DNA from: Solirubrobacterales bacterium
GTDB lineage: Bacteria; Actinomycetota; Thermoleophilia; Solirubrobacterales; Solirubrobacteraceae
Length of the DNA stretch: 64,000 nt
Assembly (NCBI GenBank): GCA_003244205.1
Contig: QHBW01000019.1
Span: 1-64,000, forward strand
Reading direction: 5' to 3'
Under the pieces are notes generated by a model that saw nothing but the letters and a program-made list of their open reading frames with translations, was not told the origin of the DNA and ran no database searches. The first letter of the stretch is position 1, and every line of letters begins with the position of its first letter. Below are positions 16,742 to 26,320 of this stretch, in pieces. A program made the translations under genes and the position numbers.

Positions 16742-16849
16742 CGGCGAACCGCTGTGCGCAAGCCCGCGCCCAGGGCTTTGCGGGTCGAGTGGCTGGGTAA
16801 AGAATGAGGCCATGCACGCCCGGCGCCCACGACACGCCACAATGCGCTG

Positions 16850-17776
16850 ATGCCCCGAGCTATCTGGACCGGAGCGATCAGCTTCGGCCTCGTCAACGTC
16901 CCCGTCAAGCTCTACAGCGCCGTCAACCGCAAGGCGGTGCGCTTCCACCAGCTCAATGGCGAGGACGGCGTTCGCATCCAGCAGAAGCGCGTCGATCCGA
17001 CGACCGGCGAGGAGGTGCCATACGAGAACATCGTCAAGGGCTATGAGATCGCTCCCGATCGCTATGTCGTGGTGAGCCCAGAGGAACTCGATGCGCTCGA
17101 CCCCGCCGCCACGCGCACGATCGACATCGACGAGTTCGTCGACATGTCGCAGATCGACCCGATCTACTTCGATCATCCCTACTACCTTGCCCCCGCGACC
17201 GGCGGGGCCAAGGCCTACCGTCTGCTGCTCGACGCGATGCGCGACTCGGGCAAGATTGCGCTCGCGCGCATGGTGCTTCGCTCCAAGCAGCATCTTGCCG
17301 CGGTGCGCCCGACCGGGGACGTGCTCTCCGTCGTCACGATGCTCTACCCCGACGAGGTCGTGGATCCGGACGCGATCGACGAGCTTCCCGAGGCCGCCGA
17401 GACCGAGGCTTCGGAGCGTGAGCTGAAGATGGCCCAGCAGCTGATCGCGTCGCTCTCCGGCGAGTTCGACCCCAGCGCCTACCGCGACGAGTACCGCGAC
17501 AAGGTGCTCGAGCTGATCGAGCGCAAGGCGGCCGGCGAGGAGATCGCCGTCCAGCCCGAAGCTCCGCCAGCCGCTCCGGTTCCCGATCTGATGGCCGCGC
17601 TCGAGGCGAGCATCCAGGCTGCGCGGGGCCACGAAGCGCCGGCAAAGCCCGCCAAGCCACCTGCCGGCAGCGGCAAGCGGGCGCCTGGGAAGAGTGCGAA
17701 GGCTGGGGCCAACGGGCGCACCTCCGGCTCGGGAACGCGCAAGCGCACGCCGGCCGGCGGCGCGAAGAAGAGCTGA
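16850..17776 (+). CDS. ku: Ku, bacterial non-homologous end-joining protein
   Basis: A 308-residue Ku homodimer subunit starting MPRAIWTGAISFGLVNVPVK, the characteristic opening of bacterial Ku, and running through the beta-barrel core to about residue 210. The C-terminal 70 residues are Lys/Ala/Pro-rich, ending in basic KRTPAGGAKKS. Such tails bind DNA and stimulate LigD. No ligD gene lies in the window. Confidence 0.95.
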   Translation: MPRAIWTGAISFGLVNVPVKLYSAVNRKAVRFHQLNGEDGVRIQQKRVDPTTGEEVPYENIVKGYEIAPDRYVVVSPEELDALDPAATRTIDIDEFVDMSQIDPIYFDHPYYLAPATGGAKAYRLLLDAMRDSGKIALARMVLRSKQHLAAVRPTGDVLSVVTMLYPDEVVDPDAIDELPEAAETEASERELKMAQQLIASLSGEFDPSAYRDEYRDKVLELIERKAAGEEIAVQPEAPPAAPVPDLMAALEASIQAARGHEAPAKPAKPPAGSGKRAPGKSAKAGANGRTSGSGTRKRTPAGGAKKS

Positions 17777-17824
17777 CGCGGAAGGGCGGAACGGGCCGCG
17801 GCCCGGGACGCCGAGGCCAGCAGG

Positions 17825-17868
17825 GGAGCGACACCCATCATTCCCGCTCAAGGTCAGCGGAAATGGTG
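17825..17868. repeat. Interspersed 44-bp repeat, copy 1
   Basis: Identical to 36991-37034 except at two positions (42/44). It lies in the ku-gltB gap. The inner part (ATTCCCGCT ... AGCGGAAAT) can form an imperfect hairpin around CAAGGTC. Size, intergenic location and partial dyad suggest a REP-like element. Confidence 0.75.
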
Positions 17869-17977
17869 GGGTCGCGAGGGTCGCCACAGTGCGCGAATCC
17901 GACCCCGCGCAGCCCTTCGTCATTGATACCCTTCCGGGGTCCGTTCTCCGTGCCCGTCGGCGCTTCCCGAGCGCGTC

Positions 17978-20900
17978 ATGCAGCGTTCCTCTCTCCACGG
18001 GCCGCCCGGCGGCCTTTACGACCCCAGCTACGAGCACGATGCGTGCGGCGTGGCGTTCGTCGCACGTCTGCGCGGCGGGGCGACACACGACGTCGTCCGG
18101 CGCGGGCTGACCGCGCTCAACAACCTCGAGCACCGCGGCGCGGAGGGCGCCGATCCCCGGACCGGAGACGGGGCCGGTCTGCTGATCGACATGCCCGACG
18201 ACTTCCTGCGCGCTAGCGTCGACTTCGAGCTCCCCGAACGAGGTCGCTATGGCGTGGCGACGTGCTTCCTTCCTCGCGACCCCCACCTGCGCGCCGAGCG
18301 CGAGCGGGTCCTGCGGGAGGCGGTCGAGGGCGAGGGCCAGCGGGTGCTGGGCTGGCGCGACATCCCGGTGCAGGCCGAGGAGGCGGGCGCCACCGCGCAG
18401 GCGTGTGCCCCGATGATCCGCCAGCTGTTTGTCGGGCTCGACGACGAGCTCTGCGACGAGCGCGCCGTCGAGCGCAAGCTGTACGTGATCCGGCGGGTCG
18501 CCGAGCTGCGCGACCCCGAGCTCGCGATTCCGTCGTTCTCCTCGCGCACGCTCGTCTACAAGGGGATGCTGAAGGCGCCTCAGCTGCAGGGCTACTTCCC
18601 CGATCTCGCCGACCCGCGGTTGAGGAGTCGTTTCGCGCTCGTGCACTCGCGCTTCTCGACCAACACGTTCCCCAGCTGGGAGCTCGCCCACCCCTATCGG
18701 ATGATCGCCCACAACGGTGAGATCAACACGCTGCGCGGCAATCTCAACTGGATGCGCGCCCGCGAGCTGCAGATGCGCTCTGCGCTCTTCGGCGCAGATC
18801 TGCCGAAGCTGCTGCCGCTGCTGCGCGCCGACAACTCCGACTCGGCGACGCTCGACAACGTCGTCGAGCTACTCACGCTAGGCGGGCGCTCGTTGCCGCA
18901 CGCGATGATGATGCTGATCCCCGAGGCCTATGGCGGGCGCGACGACGTTGCGCCCGAGCTGCGCGGCTTCTATGACTACCACGCCGGCATCATGGAGCCC
19001 TGGGACGGCCCCGCTGCGGTTGCCTTCACCGATGCCCACTACATCGGCGCCACGCTCGACCGCAACGGCCTGCGGCCGGGTCGCTGGGCGCTGACGAAGG
19101 ACGGCTACGTCGTGCTCGCCTCCGAGGCTGGCGTGCTTGATCTCGATGGCGCTGAGCTCGAAGCGGTCGGTCGCCTGCGTCCGGGCAAGCTCTTCCTCGT
19201 CGATCTCGATGCACAACGAATTGTCCCCGACGAGGAGATCAAGCTGCAGGTGGCGACCCAGGCGCCCTATGGCGAGTGGTACGAGCGCTGCAGCGTGGTT
19301 TTCGAGGACCTCCCGGAGACCGAGCCGCGCGCGCCGCGCACCGAGCCCGTGCGTGCGCGTCAGCTCGCGTTCGGCTACTCCGAAGAGGACCTGCGCGTGC
19401 TGCTCGGCCCGATGGCGCGCGACGGTGCCGAGCCCAACGGCTCGATGGGCAACGACCTCGCGCTGGCGGTGCTCTCCGATCACCAGCCTGCGCTGTTCTC
19501 CTATTTCAAGCAGCTCTTCGCACAGGTCACGAACCCCGCGATCGATTCGATTCGCGAGTCGATCGTGATGAGCCTGTCCACCGCTGTGGGACCGGAGGGC
19601 AACCTGCTCTCCGAGACGCCCGAGCACGCTCATCAGCTGACGATGCGCCAGCCGATCCTGCGCAACGCGGAGCTCGAGAAGCTGCGCCAGGTCTCCCACG
19701 ACGTCTTCCGCTCCGCCACCGTCGACATCACCTGGCTGGTGTCGGATGGAGCCGAGGGGATGGATCGCGCGCTCGCGCGCGTCTGCCTCGAGGCCGCCGA
19801 CCTCGTCGCCGGCGGGACGACGATCTTGATCCTCTCGGATCGCAACGTCGGCGCCGAGCGCGCGCCGATCCCCTCGCTGCTGGCCGTCTCGGCGGTCCAT
19901 CACCACCTCGTCAAGTGCGGCACCCGGCTGCGGGCCGGCCTCGTGATCGAATCAGGCGAGCCGCGCGAGATCCATCACTTCGCAACCCTGATCGGCTACG
20001 GCGCAAGCGCGGTCAACCCGTATCTGCTCTTCGAGTCGCTCGCCGATCTCGTCGGCCGCGGCACACTGCCCGGTGGGCTCTCCTTCAAGGAGGCCGATCA
20101 GCGGCTGGTGACCGCGATCGGCAAGGGACTGCTGAAGACGATGTCCAAGATGGGGATCTCGACGATCGAGTCCTACTGCGGCGCGCAGATCTTCGAGGCT
20201 GTTGGCCTGGATCCGGCGCTGATCGAGCGCCACTTCACCGGGACGCCCTCACGCGTCGGCGGGGTCGGAATCGACGTGCTGGCGCGCGAGGCGTTGGAGC
20301 GCCACCGTCGCGGCTATCCAGGCGTTCCGCCGCAGTCGTCGGCTGAGCTGCTCCCCAGCGGGGGCGTCTATGCCTGGCGGCGAGATGGCGAACACCACAT
20401 CTGGAATCCTGAGACCGTGGCGGCGCTCCAGCACGCGGTGCGCGGCAACGGCGACGGCCAGGCGGCCTGGCAGGACTTCTCGGCCAAGGTCGACCAGGAG
20501 GCGGCGCGGCGCGCCTCGCTGCGAGGACTGCTCCAGATTCGCGAGGACCGCGAGCCGATCCCCGTCGAGCAGGTCGAGCCAGCCGAGGAGATCGTCAAGC
20601 GCTTCGCCACGGGAGCCATGAGCCTCGGCTCCATCTCGCGCGAGTCCCACGAGTCGCTCGCCGTCGCCATGAACAGGATCGGAGGGAAGTCGAATACGGG
20701 CGAGGGCGGCGAGGACCCCGAGCGCTACCACGACGAGCGGCGCTCGTCGATCAAGCAGGTTGCCTCGGGTCGCTTCGGGGTGACGATCGATTACCTGGTC
20801 AACGCCGACGAGCTGCAGATCAAGGTCGCCCAGGGCGCCAAGCCGGGGGAGGGCGGCCAGCTCCCCGGGCACAAGGTCTCCGACTACATCGGCAAGCTGC

Positions 20901-22513
20901 GTCACTCGGTCCCCGGCGTGGGGCTGATCTCGCCCCCGCCCCACCATGACATCTACTCGATCGAGGACCTCAAGCAGCTGATCTACGATCTCCGCTGCGC
21001 CAACCCGAGTGCGCGCGTCTCGGTCAAGCTGGTCGCCGAAGTGGGAGTCGGGACCGTGGCGGCCGGGGTGGCGAAGGCCAATGCCGACCACGTCACGATC
21101 GCCGGACACGACGGTGGCACGGGCGCCTCCCCGCTGTCGTCGATTCAGAGCGCCGGCGTGCCGTGGGAGATCGGCTTGGCGGAGACCCAGCAGACGCTCG
21201 TGGCCAACGACCTGCGCTCGCGCATCACCGTCCAGGCCGATGGTCAGATGAAGACCGGCCGCGACGTGATCATCGCCGGTCTGCTGGGGGCGGACGAGAT
21301 GGGCTTCTCCACCGCCCCGCTGATCGCGATGGGCTGCATCATGATGCGCGTCTGCCACCTCAACACCTGCCCGGTGGGGATCGCGACTCAGAACGAGGAG
21401 CTGCGCCGGCGTTTCACCGGGACCCCGGATCACGTGATCCGTTATTTCTTCCTCGTCGCCGAGGAGGTTCGGGGCATCATGGCGTCGCTCGGGATCGCGC
21501 GCTTCTCGGAGCTGATCGGACGCGTCGACCTGCTGCGCATGCAGCCGGCGATCACCCATTGGAAGGCTCTAGGTGTTGACCTATCGCTCTTGCTGACGGA
21601 GCCCAGCGATGCCGATGCGGCCGCGCCCCGCCGCCGCCTGCGCGGTCCCGAGCCGGTGCTCGAGGGCGCGCTGGACCACCGCCTGATCGAGGACGCCCGG
21701 GGCGCGATCGCCGGTGGCGACCCCGTCACGCTGGAATACGGCGTGCGCAACACGGATCGCACCGTCGGTGGACTGCTCTCTGGGGAGATCGCCCGCCAGC
21801 ACGGCGCTCGCGGGCTTCCGCCCGACTCGATCGTGGTGCGCTTCTACGGCTCGGCCGGGCAGAGCTTCGGCGCGTGGCTGGCGCCAGGAGTCACGATCAC
21901 GCTGCTGGGGGAGGCCAACGACTACGTCGGCAAGGGACTCTCCGGTGGCGTGCTCGCCGTGCGACCGCCCGAGACGGCGACGTTCGCCGCTGAGGACAAC
22001 GTGATCGTCGGCAACACCGTGCTCTACGGGGCGACCGCCGGTCGCGCGTACTTCCGTGGTCTCGCCGGCGAGCGCTTCGGCGTGCGCAACTCCGGCGTGA
22101 GCGCTGTCGTCGAGGGGGTCGGCGACCACGGCTGTGAGTACATGACCGGTGGCGAGGTCGTGGTGCTCGGCCCAACCGGGCGCAACTTCGCCGCGGGCAT
22201 GAGTGGCGGTGTCGCATTTGTCTGGGATCCCGAAGGCCGCTTCCCGGCTCGCTGCAACCGTGAGCTCGTCGACTTCGAGGAGATGGACGCCGCTGACCGG
22301 ATCGAGCTCTACGAGCTCGTCAAGGAGCACCGCGAGCGCACCGCCTCGACCGTGGCCGGGAGGCTGCTGGAGGACTGGGACGCGGCGCTGACGCAGTTCG
22401 TCAAGGTGATGCCGCGCGATTACAAGCAAGTGCTCGTCCGCCGGGCCGAGCTTGCCGCTCGCGGTGAGACACAGGGTGAGGCCGAGCGCGCCGCCGTCGA
22501 GGGCACGCGCTAG
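17978..22513 (+). CDS. gltB: Glutamate synthase (NADPH), large subunit
   Basis: A 1,511-residue enzyme. An N-terminal class II glutaminase carries the nucleophile Cys23 after a short propeptide (HDACGVAF). A central domain and an FMN-binding synthase barrel (GEGGEDPER, GQLPGHKVSDYI) follow. The 3Fe-4S cysteines are in CHLNTCPVG, and a C-terminal GXGXG beta-helix completes it. It makes two glutamates from glutamine and 2-oxoglutarate. gltD follows after 22 bp. TACCCT at 17927-17932 could be the -10 of a 5'UTR-bearing transcript; no Shine-Dalgarno is obvious at the ATG. Confidence 0.96.
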   Translation: MQRSSLHGPPGGLYDPSYEHDACGVAFVARLRGGATHDVVRRGLTALNNLEHRGAEGADPRTGDGAGLLIDMPDDFLRASVDFELPERGRYGVATCFLPRDPHLRAERERVLREAVEGEGQRVLGWRDIPVQAEEAGATAQACAPMIRQLFVGLDDELCDERAVERKLYVIRRVAELRDPELAIPSFSSRTLVYKGMLKAPQLQGYFPDLADPRLRSRFALVHSRFSTNTFPSWELAHPYRMIAHNGEINTLRGNLNWMRARELQMRSALFGADLPKLLPLLRADNSDSATLDNVVELLTLGGRSLPHAMMMLIPEAYGGRDDVAPELRGFYDYHAGIMEPWDGPAAVAFTDAHYIGATLDRNGLRPGRWALTKDGYVVLASEAGVLDLDGAELEAVGRLRPGKLFLVDLDAQRIVPDEEIKLQVATQAPYGEWYERCSVVFEDLPETEPRAPRTEPVRARQLAFGYSEEDLRVLLGPMARDGAEPNGSMGNDLALAVLSDHQPALFSYFKQLFAQVTNPAIDSIRESIVMSLSTAVGPEGNLLSETPEHAHQLTMRQPILRNAELEKLRQVSHDVFRSATVDITWLVSDGAEGMDRALARVCLEAADLVAGGTTILILSDRNVGAERAPIPSLLAVSAVHHHLVKCGTRLRAGLVIESGEPREIHHFATLIGYGASAVNPYLLFESLADLVGRGTLPGGLSFKEADQRLVTAIGKGLLKTMSKMGISTIESYCGAQIFEAVGLDPALIERHFTGTPSRVGGVGIDVLAREALERHRRGYPGVPPQSSAELLPSGGVYAWRRDGEHHIWNPETVAALQHAVRGNGDGQAAWQDFSAKVDQEAARRASLRGLLQIREDREPIPVEQVEPAEEIVKRFATGAMSLGSISRESHESLAVAMNRIGGKSNTGEGGEDPERYHDERRSSIKQVASGRFGVTIDYLVNADELQIKVAQGAKPGEGGQLPGHKVSDYIGKLRHSVPGVGLISPPPHHDIYSIEDLKQLIYDLRCANPSARVSVKLVAEVGVGTVAAGVAKANADHVTIAGHDGGTGASPLSSIQSAGVPWEIGLAETQQTLVANDLRSRITVQADGQMKTGRDVIIAGLLGADEMGFSTAPLIAMGCIMMRVCHLNTCPVGIATQNEELRRRFTGTPDHVIRYFFLVAEEVRGIMASLGIARFSELIGRVDLLRMQPAITHWKALGVDLSLLLTEPSDADAAAPRRRLRGPEPVLEGALDHRLIEDARGAIAGGDPVTLEYGVRNTDRTVGGLLSGEIARQHGARGLPPDSIVVRFYGSAGQSFGAWLAPGVTITLLGEANDYVGKGLSGGVLAVRPPETATFAAEDNVIVGNTVLYGATAGRAYFRGLAGERFGVRNSGVSAVVEGVGDHGCEYMTGGEVVVLGPTGRNFAAGMSGGVAFVWDPEGRFPARCNRELVDFEEMDAADRIELYELVKEHRERTASTVAGRLLEDWDAALTQFVKVMPRDYKQVLVRRAELAARGETQGEAERAAVEGTR

Positions 22514-22535
22514 CCGCCCGCGGCTGGGAGAACCC

Positions 22536-24074
22536 ATGGGTGAGCTGTCTGCCTTCCTGAAGATCCACCGTGTCAAGGCGCCCTACCGCGACCCGGAGGA
22601 GCGCAAGCACGACTACGAGGAGATCCTGGGGGTCCTGCCCGAGCCCGTCCTCGCCGAGCAGGGCGCTCGCTGCATGGACTGTGGCGTGCCTTTTTGTCAC
22701 AACGGCTGCCCGCTGGGCAACCTGATCCCCGACTGGAACGACCTCGTCTACCGGGGCTTGTGGCGCGACGCGATCACCGCGCTGCATGCGACCAACAACT
22801 TCCCCGAGCTGACCGGACGCATCTGTCCTGCTCCATGCGAGTCGGCCTGCGTGCTCGACATCAACGACGACCCAGTGACGATCAAGTCAATCGAGCATGC
22901 GATCGCCGAGCGCGCGTTCTCGGAGGGTTGGGTCGTGGCGAGCCCGCCGGCGCCCGAGACGCGCACGGGGCGCAGCGTGGCGGTGATCGGCGCTGGCCCT
23001 GCCGGCATGGCGGCCGCCGCCGAGCTCAATAAGCTCGGTCACCGCGTAGTCGTTTTCGAGCGCGACGAGGGCGTGGGGGGGCTGATGCGGTTTGGGGTCC
23101 CCGACGCGAAGCTCGACAAGGAGATCATCGATCGCCGGGTGCGCATCCTCGAGGCCGAGGGGGTGGAGTTCCGCCTCGGTGTGGATGTCGGGATCGATCT
23201 TGGTACTGAAATGCTTCGCCGTGAGCACGATGCCGTCGTCATCGCGATCGGCGCGCGCGAGGGCCGCGACGTTGAGATGCCCGGGCGCGAGTGCAGCGGC
23301 GTGCACATGGCGATGGACTACCTCTACCAGCGCAACCGCGCCGTAGCGCGAATGAAGGGGCGCCCGGCGGCACCCGAGCCACCAGCCGGCGAGCTGATCA
23401 GCGCGGCCGGCAAGCGGGTCGTCGTGATCGGCGGCGGCGACACTGGGATGGACTGCATGTCGAATGCCATCCGCGAGGGCGCCCTCGGGGTCGAGATGCT
23501 CGACGTATATCCGGAGCTGAACCCCCTAACCGGGCGCGACGCGCGCCATCCCTGGCCACTGGCGCCCAAGCGCACGCTGAGCACCTACGCGCTCGAGGAG
23601 GGAGGCGAGCGCCGCTGGGCGACCCAAGTGACCGAGCTGGTCGGCGGCCCCGCGGGCCACGTGCGGGCCGTGCGCGGGCGCGAGGTGACGGGCACGTCGT
23701 CGGCCGACATCGAGGCGGTCCCCGGCTCGACGTTCGAACAGCCCGCCGATCTCGTCTTGCTGGCGATCGGCTTCAGCGGCGTCGAGCGCGCGGGGCTGCT
23801 CGCGGCCCTCCCGCTCGAGCTCGACCGTCGCGGCAACATCGCCGCGGGCAGCACATACCGCACATCCCAGGACGGGGTCTACGTCGCCGGCGACGCACGC
23901 ATCGGCGCCACCCTGATCGTGCACGCGATCGCCGAGGGCCGCCGCTGTGCGCGCGTGATCGACCGCGCGCTTTCGCCTGACGCCCGGCGCGCGCCCCAGC
24001 CGATGGCCGCCGTTGGCGCCGACGGGCCCGAGGCCGGTGAGCTCGGGGGCTCCTCCGACGCCGCGGCTCGCTGA
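22536..24074 (+). CDS. gltD: Glutamate synthase, small subunit
   Basis: A 512-residue electron-transfer subunit. N-terminal cysteines for two 4Fe-4S clusters (CMDCGVPFCHNGCP and CPAPCESAC) are followed by FAD-binding GAGPAG and NADPH-binding GGGDTGMD motifs. It passes electrons from NADPH to GltB. The ATG chosen (GELSAFLKIHR follows) has a GGGAG upstream and begins where homologues begin; the longer open frame overlaps gltB. Confidence 0.95.
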   Translation: MGELSAFLKIHRVKAPYRDPEERKHDYEEILGVLPEPVLAEQGARCMDCGVPFCHNGCPLGNLIPDWNDLVYRGLWRDAITALHATNNFPELTGRICPAPCESACVLDINDDPVTIKSIEHAIAERAFSEGWVVASPPAPETRTGRSVAVIGAGPAGMAAAAELNKLGHRVVVFERDEGVGGLMRFGVPDAKLDKEIIDRRVRILEAEGVEFRLGVDVGIDLGTEMLRREHDAVVIAIGAREGRDVEMPGRECSGVHMAMDYLYQRNRAVARMKGRPAAPEPPAGELISAAGKRVVVIGGGDTGMDCMSNAIREGALGVEMLDVYPELNPLTGRDARHPWPLAPKRTLSTYALEEGGERRWATQVTELVGGPAGHVRAVRGREVTGTSSADIEAVPGSTFEQPADLVLLAIGFSGVERAGLLAALPLELDRRGNIAAGSTYRTSQDGVYVAGDARIGATLIVHAIAEGRRCARVIDRALSPDARRAPQPMAAVGADGPEAGELGGSSDAAAR

Positions 24075-24103
24075 GCGAGAGCGCGGGGCTGCGCGGAGGG
24101 CGC

Positions 24104-24144
24104 GCCCGGCCCTGCGCGAGGGCTGCCCGGCCCTGCGCGAGGCT
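24104..24144. repeat. About 20-bp tandem duplication after gltD
   Basis: Two adjacent near-identical units (24104-24124 and 24125-24144) read GCCCGGCCCTGCGCGAGG. GAGGGC of the first can pair with GCCCT of the second, so the pair could act as the gltD terminator, although no T-run follows. Confidence 0.5.
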
Positions 24145-24154
24145 GCACCGATAA

Positions 24155-24185
24155 AGTTGACGCCTCTGTCATTTTCAACTATTCT
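24155..24185 (+). promoter_or_regulatory. Sigma-70 promoter overlapping a probable TetR operator
   Basis: TTGACG (24157-24162), a 17-bp spacer and TATTCT (24180-24185) form a near-consensus promoter, rare in this window. It overlaps the perfect inverted half-sites AGTTGA (24155-24160) and TCAACT (24175-24180), separated by 14 bp. A dimeric repressor bound here would cover both -35 and -10. The TetR gene is the second cistron of this operon, consistent with autoregulation. Confidence 0.65.
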
Positions 24186-24223
24186 GAGCGTATCTTGCCG
24201 CCATCGAAGAGGGGTAACGCCGC

Positions 24224-25594
24224 ATGACAGCACTTCCGTCCGTCTGCATCATCGGCGCAGGATCATCAGGCATCGCAGCGGCCAAGTCGCTGCACGAGCG
24301 CGGGATCGCGGTGGACGTCTTCGAGAAGTCCGACAAGGTCGGCGGCAACTGGGTCTTCCAGAACAAGAACGGCATGAGCTCCTCCTACCGGACGTTGCAC
24401 ATCAACACCTCGCGGGAGCGCATGGAGTACGCCGACTTTCCGATGCCCAAGCACTACCCCGACTTTCCGCATCACACCCACATCGCGGAGTACTTCAACG
24501 ACTACGTGGATCACTTCGGAATCCGTGAGCGCATTCACTTCAACGAGGGCGTGGAGCACGCGGCGCGCGGGGAGGATGGCGTTTGGGAAGTCACGCTCGA
24601 GGGTGGCGAGCAGCGCCGCTACGACGCGCTGGTGGTGGCCAACGGTCATCACTGGGACCCGCGCTGGCCGGAACCGGGGTTCCCGGGATCAGACAGCTTC
24701 GCGGGTCAGCAGATTCACTCCCACCACTACACCGACCCCGAGCAGCTGCGAGACAAGCGCGTCGTGGTGCTGGGAATGGGCAACAGCGCGATGGACATCG
24801 CCGTCGACGCCTCCTACAGCGCTGCGGCCACCTTCCTGGCGTCGCGGCGCGGTGCCCACGTGATCCCGAAGTACATCTTCGGCAAGCCGATTGACCAGAT
24901 CGGGGCTTCGCCGCACATCCCCTTCCCGGTGCGGGCAACGATCCTGCGTGTGCTGCTGCGCCTCTATCAGGGTCAGATGGAGCGCTACGGCCTGCCGCGG
25001 CCGGACCATCGCTTCGGCGAGGCGCATCCGACGATCTCAGGACGGATCCTCGACCGCCTGGCGCACGGGGCGATCGCGTATCGGCCCAACATCGCCGCCC
25101 TGGAGGGACACGACGTGCGCTTCGTCGACGGCACAGTCGAGAAGGACATCGACCTCGTGATCTACTGCACCGGCTACAAGGTGACGTTCCCCTTCTTCGA
25201 GGACAGCTTCATCTCGGCTCCCGACAACGACCTGCCGCTCTACCGGCGGACGTTTCACCCGGAGATCGAGAACCTCGCCTTCGTCGGCCTCTTCCAGCCG
25301 CTGGGCGCGATCATGCCCGCCGCGGAACGACAGGGCAAGTGGGTGGCCCAGTACCTGAGGGGCGAGTACGCCGTGCCCCCCGCCGGCGAGATGCGCGCTG
25401 ACATGGAGGCCGAGCGCGCGCAGATGTTCAAGCGCTACGTCGCCTCCCCGCGTCACACCATGCAGGTCGACTACGACGACTTCATGCTCGCGATGGAGAA
25501 GGAGATGGCGGCCGGTGCCGAGCGCGCTCGCCAGCAGGGCTTCCCCCTTCCGGTTTCCCCGCGAGCTGCCGAGCAGGCGGCGGTGGCTGCGTGA
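24224..25594 (+). CDS. Flavin-containing monooxygenase
   Basis: A 456-residue class B flavin monooxygenase with FAD-binding GAGSSG (11-16), the FMO fingerprint FAGQQIHSHHY (159-169) and NADPH-binding GMGNSA (184-189). Such enzymes oxygenate nucleophilic N or S atoms, or ketones in Baeyer-Villiger members; the substrate is not evident. A Shine-Dalgarno AAGAGGGG lies at 24207-24214. Its stop overlaps the following TetR start (GTGA). Control by that TetR is likely. Confidence 0.88.
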   Translation: MTALPSVCIIGAGSSGIAAAKSLHERGIAVDVFEKSDKVGGNWVFQNKNGMSSSYRTLHINTSRERMEYADFPMPKHYPDFPHHTHIAEYFNDYVDHFGIRERIHFNEGVEHAARGEDGVWEVTLEGGEQRRYDALVVANGHHWDPRWPEPGFPGSDSFAGQQIHSHHYTDPEQLRDKRVVVLGMGNSAMDIAVDASYSAAATFLASRRGAHVIPKYIFGKPIDQIGASPHIPFPVRATILRVLLRLYQGQMERYGLPRPDHRFGEAHPTISGRILDRLAHGAIAYRPNIAALEGHDVRFVDGTVEKDIDLVIYCTGYKVTFPFFEDSFISAPDNDLPLYRRTFHPEIENLAFVGLFQPLGAIMPAAERQGKWVAQYLRGEYAVPPAGEMRADMEAERAQMFKRYVASPRHTMQVDYDDFMLAMEKEMAAGAERARQQGFPLPVSPRAAEQAAVAA

Positions 25595-26259
25595 GCCCTT
25601 CGCCTGCGCCAGTCGCCGCGCCGGTGCAGGCCAACGACGCGCCGGCGCAGGCCAAAGCCCCGGCGTCCAAGCGTCAACGCACCAAGCAGGCCAACCGCCA
25701 GGCAATCCTGGACGCCGCGCGCGAGGTCTTCGCGGAGCTGGGCTATGGCGCCACGAGTGTCCGCGACATCATCCGCGGCACGGATCTTGCCGCCGGCACC
25801 TTCTACAACTACTTCCCCGACAAGGAGTCGGTCTTCCGCGCCCTGATCGACGAGAGCGCGCTGCGCGCACGCGCGGTCGTCCGCGACGCGCGGGCGCGCG
25901 CCACGACGCTCGAGGAGTTCGTCAGCGGGGGCTTTCGCGCCTACTTCCAATCGATCGTCGAGGATGTCGCGTTGTTCAACCTGATGCGGCGCAACGCGGG
26001 AACGATCCGGACGTTGACGGAGGACCCGGCGCTGGGAGCCGGCGTGATCGACCTCGCCGAGGATCTCGAAGCGGCGATCAGGCGCGGTGACCTTCCTCCC
26101 TTCGATGTCGAGTTCATGGCGGGCGCCATGGCCGGGGTCGGCTTCGAGGTCGGCATGCGCATGGTCGACCGCGACCCGCCAGACGTGGACGCCGCAGCGG
26201 CGTTTGCAACCGACGTGTTCTTGGGCGGGATCGAGCGGCTGGCTCGCCGCCGTGGGTGA
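25591..26259 (+). CDS. TetR-family repressor
   Basis: A 222-residue TetR protein with an Ala/Pro/Lys-rich N-terminal tail (1-28) and a helix-turn-helix at about 36-76 that includes SVRDIIRGTDLAAGTFYNYF. The remainder is a helical ligand domain. It starts at GTG overlapping the monooxygenase stop by four bases. The inverted repeat at 24155-24180 is the best candidate operator, so it probably senses a substrate or relative of the monooxygenase substrate. Confidence 0.88.
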   Translation: MSPSPAPVAAPVQANDAPAQAKAPASKRQRTKQANRQAILDAAREVFAELGYGATSVRDIIRGTDLAAGTFYNYFPDKESVFRALIDESALRARAVVRDARARATTLEEFVSGGFRAYFQSIVEDVALFNLMRRNAGTIRTLTEDPALGAGVIDLAEDLEAAIRRGDLPPFDVEFMAGAMAGVGFEVGMRMVDRDPPDVDAAAAFATDVFLGGIERLARRRG

Positions 26260-26320
26260 GCGCCGCAGCCGGTCGCGGGGCCTCGTGAGCGGCTCGACGT
26301 AGACTCCGCGGCCGCTCGGG

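Noticed and set aside
16526-18712. 728-codon open frame on the minus strand across ku and the start of gltB
   Set aside because: It is antisense to two certain genes, and its translation is a Gly/Arg/Leu-rich shadow with no motif. High GC keeps such frames open.
20249-21559. 436-codon minus-strand frame inside gltB
   Set aside because: Entirely antisense to the conserved synthase domain of gltB.
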